Of a DNA stretch of 36,209 nt, positions 1 to 7,039 are shown piece after piece; positions within the stretch are counted from its first letter, which is position 1, and each line of letters begins with the position of its first letter. Location: positions 1 through 36,209 of the forward strand of contig CAYVCG010000013.1 of assembly GCA_964449985.1 (NCBI GenBank), read 5' to 3'. Source of the DNA: CAYVCG01 sp964449985 (GTDB lineage: Bacteria > Bacillota > Clostridia > Lachnospirales > WRAX01). The position numbers and the translations under genes were made by a program. The notes under the pieces were generated by a model. That model searched no databases. It was not told where the DNA came from and saw nothing but the letters and a program-made list of their open reading frames with translations.

Positions 1-84
1 TTCGCCTAAGCGATATTGACGGAAACGAGATAGTGATAGTTGAGTTTGTGTGATTGATGACTTCTGTTTATAGTGAGACTATGA

Positions 85-150
85 ACATAACCTTCTGTTA
101 GCTCTTTCGACTTGCAAGGACATAGCTTTCGATGTTTATTATGAAGATTA
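85..150. repeat. intergenic short repeat, copy A
   Basis: This stretch upstream of the first lipoprotein gene resembles 699-760 upstream of the next gene. Both share CATAACC, GTTAGCT, a TTT-GACT segment, CAAGG, CATAG and TTTTCG/CTTTCG in the same order and spacing, apart from small indels. It contains no clear hairpin and no good ORF. The function is unknown; it may be a mobile or recombination scar, or a shared leader. Confidence 0.5.
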
Positions 151-175
151 TTTATACAACAGGGGGCATTTATCA

Positions 176-685
176 ATGAAACGAGCAACAGTATATTTAG
201 CAGTAATGATGATTTTTGTTGGGTTGTTTTCGGGATGTTCTAAAAATCAAAATGAACTGAACTATTCTGATTCTACATCAAGCAAGTCTCAAGCCATACC
301 ATTTACGGAGAACCAACTTTATGCAGTGGCATATTTAGGATATGATACGTTAGCTGATTTATCTTTTTATGTTGAAAACTATTTAGATAGCGAAAACATA
401 CCAACGCACTATTTTTCACAGGGTGAATACTATCTTGTTATACCCAGATATCCAAGCACTAACATATCGTTGTATAAAAATGATATAGAGACGATGAACT
501 CATCATTGGTATATGAAGAAAATGAGTGTCGTCCGTTCATAATTCAGTGTAATGTAAGTGATATTTTTCCAGATGCCACAATTCGTTTGACATACAATAA
601 TGAAAATGTTGAATTTTCACCATTTATTTCATTAAAAGATGGGACTGTCATAGTGGGAGAAATGGGTTTAGATATTACAAAATAG
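176..685 (+). CDS. predicted lipoprotein, function unknown
   Basis: The product is 169 aa. It opens with MKR, a hydrophobic stretch (about residues 5-18) and a lipobox LFSGC with the acylated cysteine at residue 21, so a type II signal peptide is clear. The mature part is a Ser/Asn-rich linker followed by a mixed alpha/beta-looking region of about 120 residues with no motif I recognise. The ATG start follows an AGGGGG ribosome binding site at good spacing. The gene stands alone, flanked on both sides by related intergenic repeats, in an AT-rich accessory strip. I see no partner gene that gives a function. It is probably a surface-anchored protein of the outer membrane leaflet. Confidence 0.75.
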   Translation: MKRATVYLAVMMIFVGLFSGCSKNQNELNYSDSTSSKSQAIPFTENQLYAVAYLGYDTLADLSFYVENYLDSENIPTHYFSQGEYYLVIPRYPSTNISLYKNDIETMNSSLVYEENECRPFIIQCNVSDIFPDATIRLTYNNENVEFSPFISLKDGTVIVGEMGLDITK

Positions 686-698
686 CTGAATATTATTA

Positions 699-760
699 TC
701 ATAACCATCCGTTAGCTTTTTTGACTCACACAAGGCATAGTTTTTCGTACATAGAATGAA
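699..760. repeat. intergenic short repeat, copy B
   Basis: This is the second copy of the repeat at 85-150, roughly three quarters identical by eye over about 60 bp. It lies between the lipoprotein gene and the small membrane peptide gene. Its 3' part (TTTTTCGTA..ATAGAAT) also loosely resembles 1069-1085, upstream of the DUF4256 gene. Confidence 0.5.
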
Positions 761-792
761 ATTTATATTATTTGCGGAAAGGAGAAAATCAC

Positions 793-978
793 ATGAATAT
801 AAAGAGCTTCGTCATTTACGTCATCGTTGGTGTAGTGATTGGTGTTATACTAGGGCTTATTAGTGGATTGTTTTTTGAAATTGATGCTACAGTTGTGGCA
901 GCCATTACTGGTGCTATCATGGCGGTAGTTGCTGGTGTTGGTCAAGCAAAATCAAAGAACAAAAATGGTGATAGGTAG
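793..978 (+). CDS. small two-helix membrane peptide
   Basis: The product is 61 aa. Two hydrophobic Gly-rich helices (about residues 5-28 and 33-53), with repeated G-x3-G spacing, are separated by FFEID. A short basic tail (KSKNKNGDR) follows. The start is the ATG preceded by AAAGGAG at 8 nt. An in-frame TTG 21 nt upstream is rejected because it lies before that ribosome binding site. I do not recognise the family. Glycine-zipper-like helices suggest an oligomeric membrane peptide, but this is inference. The neighbours, a lipoprotein and a DUF4256 protein, do not help. Confidence 0.6.
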   Translation: MNIKSFVIYVIVGVVIGVILGLISGLFFEIDATVVAAITGAIMAVVAGVGQAKSKNKNGDR

Positions 979-1040
979 CATCCTAAGCAATTGTTTTCTA
1001 TAAGCAATATGAATATATCCTTGGTTGGCTATATTGGTGT

Positions 1041-1074
1041 AAAAGCTGTCGAATGAGAATTAACGGCTTTTTTC
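1041..1074 (+). terminator. hairpin with T-run after the small peptide gene
   Basis: AAAAGCTGT pairs with ACGGCTTTT (one G-U pair), with a loop of about 14 nt and a following T-run. This is compatible with a weak intrinsic terminator. The sequence is related to the hairpin at 1757-1783 (shared AAAGCTGT..AATGA.AA), so it may be a repeated element. Confidence 0.5.
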
Positions 1075-1146
1075 GTATAGATTATAATTATAATTTATGT
1101 GGATATGAGCATAATAAGGATTATTTATGCGAATGGAGAAGAAGCC

Positions 1147-1704
1147 ATGTCCCAGTCATTGTCAAAAAAGCAAGCCGATGAATTAATCATCGTACTAAAA
1201 GCACGTTTTGAAAAAAACATGAATCGTCACGAGGGACTCGTTTGGACCAAATTGCAGGATAGACTATTTAATAACAGCGAAAAACTGTGGTCTCTTAACG
1301 AAATGGAACAGTCCCGCGGCGAGCCTGATGTCGTTGGGTATGACCAAAAAACAGACGAATACATTTTTTATGATTGTTCAACAGAAAGCCCAATCGGTCG
1401 CAGAAGCCTTTGCTATGACAGAGCCGCTCTTGATTCGAGAAAAACGAATAAACCCGAAAATAATGCTATGGATATGGCTGCTAATTATGGCATTAAAATT
1501 TTAACCGAAGAGCAATATCGGCAGTTACAAAAGTTGGGTGCGTTCGATACCAAAACTTCAAGTTGGGTTGTAACGCCAGATGAAATCAGAAAACTTGGAG
1601 GCGCCCTTTTCTGTGATCGAAGATATAACCATGTTTTTGTTTATCATAACGGAGCAGAGTCCTATTATGCGTCAAGAGGATTTCGTTGTTCTCTAATTGT
1701 GTAA
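1147..1704 (+). CDS. DUF4256 family protein
   Basis: The product is 185 aa, the usual length of this small cytosolic family. Conserved-looking blocks are LSKKQADEL at the N-terminus, RFEKNMNRHEGLVW, the MEQSRGEPDVVGYD segment, FYDCSTESPIGRRSLCYD near the middle and the C-terminal ALFCDRRYNHVFVYHNGAESYY. The biochemical function of the family is not known to me. I take the ATG at 1147 because GGAG lies 9 nt upstream. A GTG 48 nt further upstream is in frame but has no ribosome binding site. The gene stands alone between hairpin-like spacers. Confidence 0.8.
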   Translation: MSQSLSKKQADELIIVLKARFEKNMNRHEGLVWTKLQDRLFNNSEKLWSLNEMEQSRGEPDVVGYDQKTDEYIFYDCSTESPIGRRSLCYDRAALDSRKTNKPENNAMDMAANYGIKILTEEQYRQLQKLGAFDTKTSSWVVTPDEIRKLGGALFCDRRYNHVFVYHNGAESYYASRGFRCSLIV

Positions 1705-1756
1705 GCAAAATCTTTTATAATTCTAAAATGGCTACTAACGCCATAGTCTTTATGAA

Positions 1757-1783
1757 AGCTGTTAAATGATAAATTTATCAGCT
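1757..1783 (+). repeat. hairpin between DUF4256 and GNAT genes
   Basis: AGCTGTTAAAT pairs with ATTTATCAGCT (10 of 11 pairs) across a 5-nt loop. It has no strong T-run, so it is a poor terminator. It is similar in sequence to the hairpin at 1041-1074, and an ATGGC/GCCAT mini-hairpin lies just before it (1728-1744). Confidence 0.45.
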
Positions 1784-1829
1784 TGTGGCACATTGTGCAG
1801 ACTTATTTTATAATAAGAAGGTATGTATT

Positions 1830-2294
1830 ATGGTAGAATACAAGAAAGCAACTATTAATGATTGCAGTGCACTTGCACACATTCGTATGGATTTTTTGGT
1901 TGAAGCAACCAGTATAATTAGCCAAAACGAAAAAGACATTATATATAAAAACAACGAGCAATATTTTTTGAATTCAATCAAGAATGGTAGTTTTGCTTCA
2001 TGGTTGGCTATTGATGGGACGCAAATCATCGCTACAAGCGGAGTGTCGTTTTATACGCTTCCTCCCAACAAAAGTTGTCCGAATGGTCATGTCGCATATA
2101 TTGGAAATATGTATACTTATCCCAAATACCGAAACAAAGGAATCGCAACAAAACTCTTTGAGTTAACTGTTGATGAAGCTAAAAAACATGGCTGTTCTAA
2201 AATATTGTTAAATGCTACTGAAATGGGTAGATCAATATATGAAAAATACGGTTTTAGGGATACAAAAAATGAGATGGTTTATTATATATTATGA
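1830..2294 (+). CDS. GNAT-family N-acetyltransferase
   Basis: The product is 154 aa. The GNAT acetyl-CoA binding motif A is visible as YPKYRNKGIATKLFE (R-x-x-G-x-A type). It is preceded by the beta4 strand AYIGNMYT and followed by the C-terminal ATEMGRSIYEKYGF segment typical of the fold. It should transfer an acetyl group from acetyl-CoA to an amine; the substrate cannot be read from sequence. The ATG at 1830 has AAGAAGG 8 nt upstream; an in-frame upstream extension lacks support. The stop lies 29 nt before the Dabb gene, so the two are probably co-transcribed. Confidence 0.88.
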   Translation: MVEYKKATINDCSALAHIRMDFLVEATSIISQNEKDIIYKNNEQYFLNSIKNGSFASWLAIDGTQIIATSGVSFYTLPPNKSCPNGHVAYIGNMYTYPKYRNKGIATKLFELTVDEAKKHGCSKILLNATEMGRSIYEKYGFRDTKNEMVYYIL

Positions 2295-2323
2295 ACATTA
2301 CTGCGATAAGGAGTGTAAAAAAA

Positions 2324-2623
2324 ATGATAAGACATATTGTTGCATGGAATTTTAAAGAAGGATTTTCCGATGAGGAAAAACAATCTCACGCATTAAAAAT
2401 CAAGGCTGATTTGGAGGCGTTAAAGGGTGTTGTCCCTGAAATTATTGATATGAAAGTTTATATCGACCACGCCAGCACAAGCGACAGAAAGCTCGCTCTT
2501 GATAGCCTATTTAACTCTGAACAGGATTTAGCGAATTATATGACCAATCCTGAGCATAAAAAAGTAGCACAATATATTAATTCTGTAATGACAGACAGAG
2601 CTTGCTTTGATTGGAAGGAATAA
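2324..2623 (+). CDS. Dabb (stress-responsive alpha-beta barrel) domain protein
   Basis: The product is 99 aa. It begins MIRHIVAWNFKEG, the hallmark of the ferredoxin-like Dabb domain, and includes the mid-domain VPEIIDMKVYID and the C-terminal YMTNPEHKKVAQYI. Family members are small dimers of uncertain role, some being cyclases or stress proteins. The start follows AAGGAG. The gene closely follows the GNAT gene and ends complete, 4 nt before an assembly gap. Confidence 0.85.
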   Translation: MIRHIVAWNFKEGFSDEEKQSHALKIKADLEALKGVVPEIIDMKVYIDHASTSDRKLALDSLFNSEQDLANYMTNPEHKKVAQYINSVMTDRACFDWKE

Positions 2624-2627
2624 TATT

Positions 2628-2727
2628 NNNNNNNNNNNNNNNNNNNNNNNNNNNNNNNNNNNNNNNNNNNNNNNNNNNNNNNNNNNNNNNNNNNNNNNNN
2701 NNNNNNNNNNNNNNNNNNNNNNNNNNN
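2628..2727. other. assembly gap (100 N)
   Basis: Exactly 100 undetermined bases form a scaffold gap whose true length is unknown. It removes the 3' end of the SdpI-like gene on the minus strand and whatever lay between the two convergent genes. Confidence 0.97.
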
Positions 2728-3374
2728 GGGATTATTGCAACTAATATTATACCAGTGAAAAGACCGGAGAAGAACACAACAAATGAATCTATAAAAAATG
2801 CGGCAGCCGAACACACTAAAATGATTATTCCGCCCACAACCCCCGTGTATGCGCTAATGCGATGTGTTTTCTTCCAGACTGTTTCATTTCGCAGAGTCCA
2901 CGGTGTGCGAACACCAAAATAGCGGTTATACCTTATCGTTCCCATAAAATTGCTTAGATACACCATTAAAAGCCCCATCGGCATACCAACAATAAGAAAA
3001 ATAGGAATATTAAAGATTGCATCGGCATTATTATAATTGCACGCAATAAAAGCGGGAAGCCATGTCATTAAAGTAATAAATAATATTATAATTGGTAATA
3101 TCTTTTTTTCCAGTCCGGTGTTTTCCTCGGCGTTTTTGTATTTTTGTTTATAAGCTTTTGTATTTTTCATTTTTGTAAAATATAACTGCATTAGAAATAC
3201 TAAAATAATAGGAAGCAGCCCAAACAATACTATCACCCATTTAGTTCCATATCCGTCAATAACCATTTGAAAATTCATATGTGTAGGCACAGTATTGGGC
3301 AGCGGAAGCGTTACGGCTATAATCGCCAATAAATTAATTATCGTAACAACAAGCATATTTTTGACAACTTTCAT
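2728..3374 (-). CDS. SdpI/DUF1648-type membrane protein, 3' end lost in gap
   Basis: About 215 residues are visible before the gap. The N-terminal helix is followed by a DUF1648-like segment (LPNTVPTHMNFQMVIDGYG). Several more helices follow, then the SdpI-family region RYNRYFGVRTPWTLRNETVWKKTHR and further helices. In Bacillus, SdpI gives immunity to the SDP toxin and works with the ArsR repressor SdpR. Here too the gene overlaps the stop of an ArsR gene by 4 nt, so an sdpRI-like operon is likely. No toxin gene is visible. The C-terminus (probably one or two helices) is missing because of the gap, not because of a stop. Confidence 0.82.
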
Positions 3375-3652
3375 TTTTCATTCTCTCCCTTTTTTGATAA
3401 TTTAGCAATAAATTCCATAATATCTTGAAAGACAGTTGTGTTAATGGAATACACTATTTGCTGGCCCATCTTTTGCGCACTAACAAGATTTGAGTTTTTT
3501 AGTATATTCAAATGGTGGCTTATGGAAGGCTTACTTATATTAAAATTTTCGGCAATCTCCCCGGCTGTCAAGTCAGATTTTCTGAGCAATTCTAAAATGC
3601 CCCTTCGGGTTGGGTCAGATAATGCTGACCATGCTTCATTCATATCAAACAC
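3371..3652 (-). CDS. ArsR-family transcriptional regulator (SdpR-like)
   Basis: The product is 93 aa, a single winged-helix domain. ALSDPTRRGILELL is the classic start of the fold, DLTAGEIAENFNISKPSISHHLNIL is the recognition helix-turn-helix, and LVSAQKMGQQIVYSIN is the wing. No cysteine metal-binding motif is present, so it is an SdpR-type rather than a metal-sensing ArsR. It is the first gene of a two-gene operon with the SdpI-like protein (ATGA overlap). A -35/-10 promoter and an AT-rich inverted repeat just upstream suggest autoregulation. Confidence 0.88.
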   Translation of the reverse strand: MFDMNEAWSALSDPTRRGILELLRKSDLTAGEIAENFNISKPSISHHLNILKNSNLVSAQKMGQQIVYSINTTVFQDIMEFIAKLSKKGENEK

Positions 3653-3666
3653 CTCTTTTCTATATT

Positions 3667-3696
3667 TATATAATTTTAATATTTAATAATTATATA
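3667..3696 (-). promoter_or_regulatory. candidate ArsR/SdpR operator
   Basis: TATATAATT and AATTATATA form a perfect 9-bp inverted repeat with a 12-nt spacer. It lies between the predicted -10 box and the start codon of the ArsR gene. The position suits repression by a dimeric winged-helix regulator. The local AT bias lowers its significance. Confidence 0.45.
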
Positions 3697-3705
3697 ACTG
3701 TCTAA

Positions 3706-3734
3706 ATAATATATCATAAATTTCTTTTTGTCAA
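3706..3734 (-). promoter_or_regulatory. promoter of the arsR-sdpI-like operon
   Basis: On the minus strand a perfect -35 TTGACA is followed by 17 bp and then TATTAT as the -10. The predicted transcript would begin just upstream of the inverted repeat at 3667-3696. Confidence 0.6.
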
Positions 3735-3771
3735 TACCTAAATTAAATTTTATTTTACCAATTATTCCCCT

Positions 3772-3800
3772 GTATAAATTACCCTCCAAGGGCAATGATT
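3772..3800 (+). promoter_or_regulatory. SigF/SigG-type promoter of sigG
   Basis: GTATA (-35), a 14-nt spacer and GGCAATGATT (-10) resemble the forespore consensus (GYATA, then GGNNANANTW), with one -10 mismatch. It lies about 36 nt before the sigG start, where SigF-driven transcription of sigG is expected from Bacillus. Confidence 0.5.
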
Positions 3801-3835
3801 TTATATATAAGTAATCGCTGACGGAGGGATTTGTT

Positions 3836-4612
3836 ATGTATACGAATAAGGTGGAGATATGCGGAGTTAACACTTCTAAATTGCCCGTTCTCAAAAAAAA
3901 TGAGAAAAAAGCTTTGTTCGACAGAATCCTTCAAGGTGACGAGGAAGCAAGGAAGGAATATATATACGGAAATCTGCGTCTTGTTTTAAGCGTTATACAA
4001 AGGTTTAACAACCGTGGGGAGTTTGTTGATGATATATTTCAGGTTGGTTGCATCGGGCTTATCAAAGCCATTGATAACTTTGATGTGAGCCACGGAGTGC
4101 AGTTTTCAACTTACGCCGTACCTATGATCATCGGCGAAATCCGTAGATACTTACGCGATAACAACTCTATAAGAGTGAGCAGATCTTTAAGAGACACGGC
4201 ATACAAAGCGTTGCAGGTCAAGGAACGGCTTATAAGCAAAAATTCAAAAGAACCGACTATAGATGAAATAGCAAAGGAACTTGGTATGCCCCGGGAGGAC
4301 GTACTGTTTGCGCTGGATGCGATTCAAGACCCGATTTCATTGTTTGAGCCGGTTTATCATGATGGAAATGATGCCGTTTTCGTTATGGATCAGGTTAGCG
4401 ATGAGAAAAGTTCAGACAATTCTTGGCTTGAAAACATTTCTCTTAATGAAGCGATGAAAAGGCTCAATGATAGGGAAAAACATATTTTAAACCTAAGATT
4501 TTTTGAAGGAAAAACTCAGATGGAAGTCGCTACGGAAATAGGCATATCCCAGGCGCAAGTTTCGCGCCTTGAAAAAAGCGCATTAAAAAATATGAAAAAA
4601 TATATTAGTTAA
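3836..4612 (+). CDS. sigG: late forespore RNA polymerase sigma factor SigG
   Basis: The product is 258 aa (Bacillus SigG is about 260). It opens with the SigG-specific NKVEICGV(N/D)TSKLPVL segment. Region 2 follows with NLRLVLSVIQRFNNRG and DDIFQVGCIGLIKAIDNFD, then MIIGEIRRYLRDNN. Regions 3 and 4 end in the helix-turn-helix KTQMEVATEIGISQAQVSRLEK. It directs late forespore genes during sporulation. The ATG follows ACGGAGGG. In many Clostridia and Bacilli sigG follows spoIIGA-sigE; here it follows accessory genes instead, so the usual upstream pair has moved or been separated. A strong terminator closes it as a single-gene unit. Confidence 0.95.
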   Translation: MYTNKVEICGVNTSKLPVLKKNEKKALFDRILQGDEEARKEYIYGNLRLVLSVIQRFNNRGEFVDDIFQVGCIGLIKAIDNFDVSHGVQFSTYAVPMIIGEIRRYLRDNNSIRVSRSLRDTAYKALQVKERLISKNSKEPTIDEIAKELGMPREDVLFALDAIQDPISLFEPVYHDGNDAVFVMDQVSDEKSSDNSWLENISLNEAMKRLNDREKHILNLRFFEGKTQMEVATEIGISQAQVSRLEKSALKNMKKYIS

Positions 4613-4657
4613 AAAATATCATAAACAAACGGCGCAGGCAATTGTTGCCGACACCCG

Positions 4658-4684
4658 AAATGGCTGCTAGCAGCCATTTTTTAT
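4658..4684 (+). terminator. intrinsic terminator after sigG
   Basis: AAATGGCTGCTAGCAGCCATTT is a perfect palindrome followed by more T. A smaller GGCAA/TTGCC hairpin precedes it at 4638-4650. It separates sigG from the convergent shell-protein gene. Confidence 0.85.
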
Positions 4685-4718
4685 TGCTTAATTGACTATT
4701 TGTTTATGTCACTTTATG

Positions 4719-5282
4719 CTATTGCCCACGTCCGCCCAAAATAGCCCTAATCGTTTTTTGGTCGGGCTTTGTTATCATAACAGCATCCAAAAGCATTCCT
4801 GCTTTACTAATTGAAGTTTTTACACAATCCAGCGCAGCGCTAACGTTTGCAATATCGCCGGTAAACATTATGTAAGACTTTCCGCACATATCTTCTGCCA
4901 CGCGGATCTCGACCAAGTCCACATATGCGGATTTGGCAGCTATGTCTGCTGCTGTTATGGCTGATGCTGCGGAATACGTCTCAACAACGCCTAATGCGGC
5001 GTCAATGGCTTTATTTAGTTGCCCATTTATTGCAGGGATAATGGAATCATGAGGGCTTGCCAAAACAAAGCCGTCTATTCTGTTTTCGGAACAAATATGC
5101 CCGACCGCTTCATATGATGCCCGCACTGCACTAATCTCACCGCAAAACAATATCAAAAATTTACCAGGGCACACGGTTTTTGCATCTAGTATTTCCACCA
5201 ATGAGGTTTTTGCAATCAAATCGCAAGCCTTTATGCCGGACGAAACTGTACTGTATTCTACCATTGCTAGCGCCTTTTTCAA
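4719..5282 (-). CDS. tandem-BMC microcompartment shell protein (BMC-T, PduT-like)
   Basis: The product is 187 aa built from two BMC domains. The first (about residues 1-92) starts KKALAMVEY and the second (about 96-187) starts ALGVVETYSAASAITAADIAAK. This makes a pseudohexameric BMC-T trimer that tiles the shell of a protein organelle. Residue 38 is the Cys of CPGK, matching the PduT cysteine that ligates a 4Fe-4S cluster at the trimer pore, so electron transfer across a shell is possible. The start is a TTG preceded by GGGGAGGGG, and the gene has its own strong promoter. No other shell or enzyme gene of a microcompartment is in the window, so it is a satellite locus. It is divergent from rhamnulokinase. 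Confidence 0.9.
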   Translation of the reverse strand: MKKALAMVEYSTVSSGIKACDLIAKTSLVEILDAKTVCPGKFLILFCGEISAVRASYEAVGHICSENRIDGFVLASPHDSIIPAINGQLNKAIDAALGVVETYSAASAITAADIAAKSAYVDLVEIRVAEDMCGKSYIMFTGDIANVSAALDCVKTSISKAGMLLDAVMITKPDQKTIRAILGGRGQ

Positions 5283-5314
5283 CGAAAACCCCTCCCCTAT
5301 CTTTCTTTACATGG

Positions 5315-5343
5315 ATTATACAATAACATTCCTTCGAAATCAA
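5315..5343 (-). promoter_or_regulatory. promoter of the BMC-T gene
   Basis: On the minus strand TTGATT, 17 bp and a perfect TATAAT lie 33 nt before the TTG start codon. It sits back to back with the rhaB promoter, so a shared regulator could act on both. Confidence 0.7.
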
Positions 5344-5361
5344 CAGTCATCATAATTATTG

Positions 5362-5390
5362 TTGAACAAACGTATGATGTATGATAAAAT
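5362..5390 (+). promoter_or_regulatory. rhaB: promoter of rhaB
   Basis: TTGAAC, a 17-bp spacer and TAAAAT lie 46 nt before the rhaB start. It is 18 bp from the divergent shell-gene promoter. Confidence 0.6.
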
Positions 5391-5436
5391 AACAATAATA
5401 TTTTGATTATTAGTTTTACATACAGGAGGTTTATTT

Positions 5437-6906
5437 ATGAAAAAGGTATTAGCATTTGATTTTGGGGCTTCCAGTGGACGTGCCATAATAGGAGAATTTA
5501 ACGGACAGACTATTGAATTAAAGGAAATCCACCGTTTTGAAAACACCCCTATAACTGTTGACGGCACTCTCTATTGGGATTTGCCCACGTTGATCTCTGA
5601 GGTAAAGACTGGATTAAAAAAGGCTTATGATTCGGAAGGCTTTGAGTCCGTAGGTGTTGATACATGGGGCGTTGACTTCGGGCTTATCGGCTTTGATGGA
5701 AAGCTGTTGGAAAATCCTGTTCATTACAGAGATTCTAGAACTGATAATATGATGGAAGAAGCTTTTAAAATCGTTCCAAAGGAAGAGCTTTATGACCTCA
5801 CCGGTATTCAGTTTATGCAGTTTAACACGCTGTTCCAGCTTTTGTATCTTGCAAAGAATAAACCGGAATTGCTCGTTAAAACTGATAAAATATTATTTAT
5901 GCCGGACTTATTCGCTTATTTATTAACAAATCAGAAAAAAACAGAATATACAATCGCTTCAACATCTCAAATGCTTAATCCATACAAAAAGGATTGGGAT
6001 TTTGAGCTTCTTGAGAAGATGGGTATACCAAAACACATTTTATGCGAAATTGAGCCTCCTGCAACGCTTTATGGTCAGCTTTCGGATGAACTTTGCAAGG
6101 AGCTTGATATAAAGCCTGCAAATGTTGTTTCAGTAGCTTCTCATGATACCGCAAGCGCTGTCGTTGCTGTTCCTGCGAAAGAAGATGACTTTATTTATGT
6201 CAGCTGCGGAACATGGTCATTGTTTGGAACAGAAAGCCCAACGCCTGTTATCAATGAAAAATCATCAAAAGCAAACCTTACAAACGAAGGCGGTTTTGGA
6301 GGGAAAATCCGTTTTCTTAAAAATATAATGGGCTTATGGCTTATTCAAGAGACAAAGCGCCAATGCCAGCGTATAGAAGGCAGAGATATTGATTATCCTG
6401 AGTTTGAAGGCAATGCATTAAAATGCGAACCTCTTAAATGCTTTGTTGATCCTGATGCGCCAGAGTTTTTAAAACCGGGCAATATGCATGAAAAGGTAAG
6501 AAGCTTCTGCGAAAGAACAAATCAATACGTTCCGCAAACAGCAGGGGAGATCACTCGTTGCATTTATGAAAGCCTTGCAATGAAATATAGATATACGCTT
6601 CACGAGCTTGAAGAAATAACAGGCAAAAAATACAACAATATTTATATTGTTGGAGGCGGTATAAAGGGCAAGCTGCTTACTCAAATGGCGGCCGATTGTT
6701 GCAATCTTCCTATTTCTGCTGGCCCTTCAGAAGCAACTGCTCTTGGCAACATAGCAGTTCAGCTCATAGCTATGGGCGCTATCAAGGATTTAAGCGAAGC
6801 CCGCGACGTTGTAAGAAACTCCACCGTCCCGGCAATTTATGAGCCAAAACAAAGCGAGCTTTGGGCTTCTCGTTATGAAGATTTCAGGGCTATCGTTGGA
6901 AAATAA
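5437..6906 (+). CDS. rhaB: rhamnulokinase
   Basis: The product is 489 aa, the same length as E. coli RhaB, and belongs to the FGGY carbohydrate kinase family. It phosphorylates L-rhamnulose at O-1 with ATP for cleavage to dihydroxyacetone phosphate and lactaldehyde. Visible signatures are the N-terminal ATPase fold strand AFDFGASSGR, VDTWGVDFGL (residues 74-83), the catalytic-base block SHDTASAV with Asp237, CGTWSLFGTE, and the C-terminal VGGGIKGKLLTQMAAD. AGGAGGT precedes the ATG. Rhamnose isomerase and aldolase are not in the window. The divergent PduT-like shell protein is notable because lactaldehyde is processed in some microcompartments. A terminator follows directly, so it is a single-gene unit. 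Confidence 0.93.
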   Translation: MKKVLAFDFGASSGRAIIGEFNGQTIELKEIHRFENTPITVDGTLYWDLPTLISEVKTGLKKAYDSEGFESVGVDTWGVDFGLIGFDGKLLENPVHYRDSRTDNMMEEAFKIVPKEELYDLTGIQFMQFNTLFQLLYLAKNKPELLVKTDKILFMPDLFAYLLTNQKKTEYTIASTSQMLNPYKKDWDFELLEKMGIPKHILCEIEPPATLYGQLSDELCKELDIKPANVVSVASHDTASAVVAVPAKEDDFIYVSCGTWSLFGTESPTPVINEKSSKANLTNEGGFGGKIRFLKNIMGLWLIQETKRQCQRIEGRDIDYPEFEGNALKCEPLKCFVDPDAPEFLKPGNMHEKVRSFCERTNQYVPQTAGEITRCIYESLAMKYRYTLHELEEITGKKYNNIYIVGGGIKGKLLTQMAADCCNLPISAGPSEATALGNIAVQLIAMGAIKDLSEARDVVRNSTVPAIYEPKQSELWASRYEDFRAIVGK

Positions 6907-6926
6907 TACCTTTTTATAAACAAAAA

Positions 6927-6960
6927 TGGATACCTTTAAACGGTATCCGTTTTTATTTTT
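6927..6960 (+). terminator. intrinsic terminator after rhaB
   Basis: GGATACC and GGTATCC (7 bp, 7-nt loop) are followed by a T-rich run. Confidence 0.8.
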
Positions 6961-7039
6961 TAGACCAATATTTTTAAAAACAATTAATACAATCAAATTT
7001 TATTTAAAAATTGTTTTTTTTTATTGAATAATGTGGTAG

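Noticed and set aside
85..1783. Integron attC sites between the small accessory genes
   Set aside because: The spacers lack paired RYYYAAC and GTTRRRY boxes; only isolated near matches (for example GTTAAAT at 1761) occur, and no integrase is seen.
2577..2627. Continuation of the SdpI-like frame past the gap into the Dabb gene
   Set aside because: The bases beyond the gap encode the Dabb C-terminus on the other strand; the apparent join is an artefact of reading N as codons.
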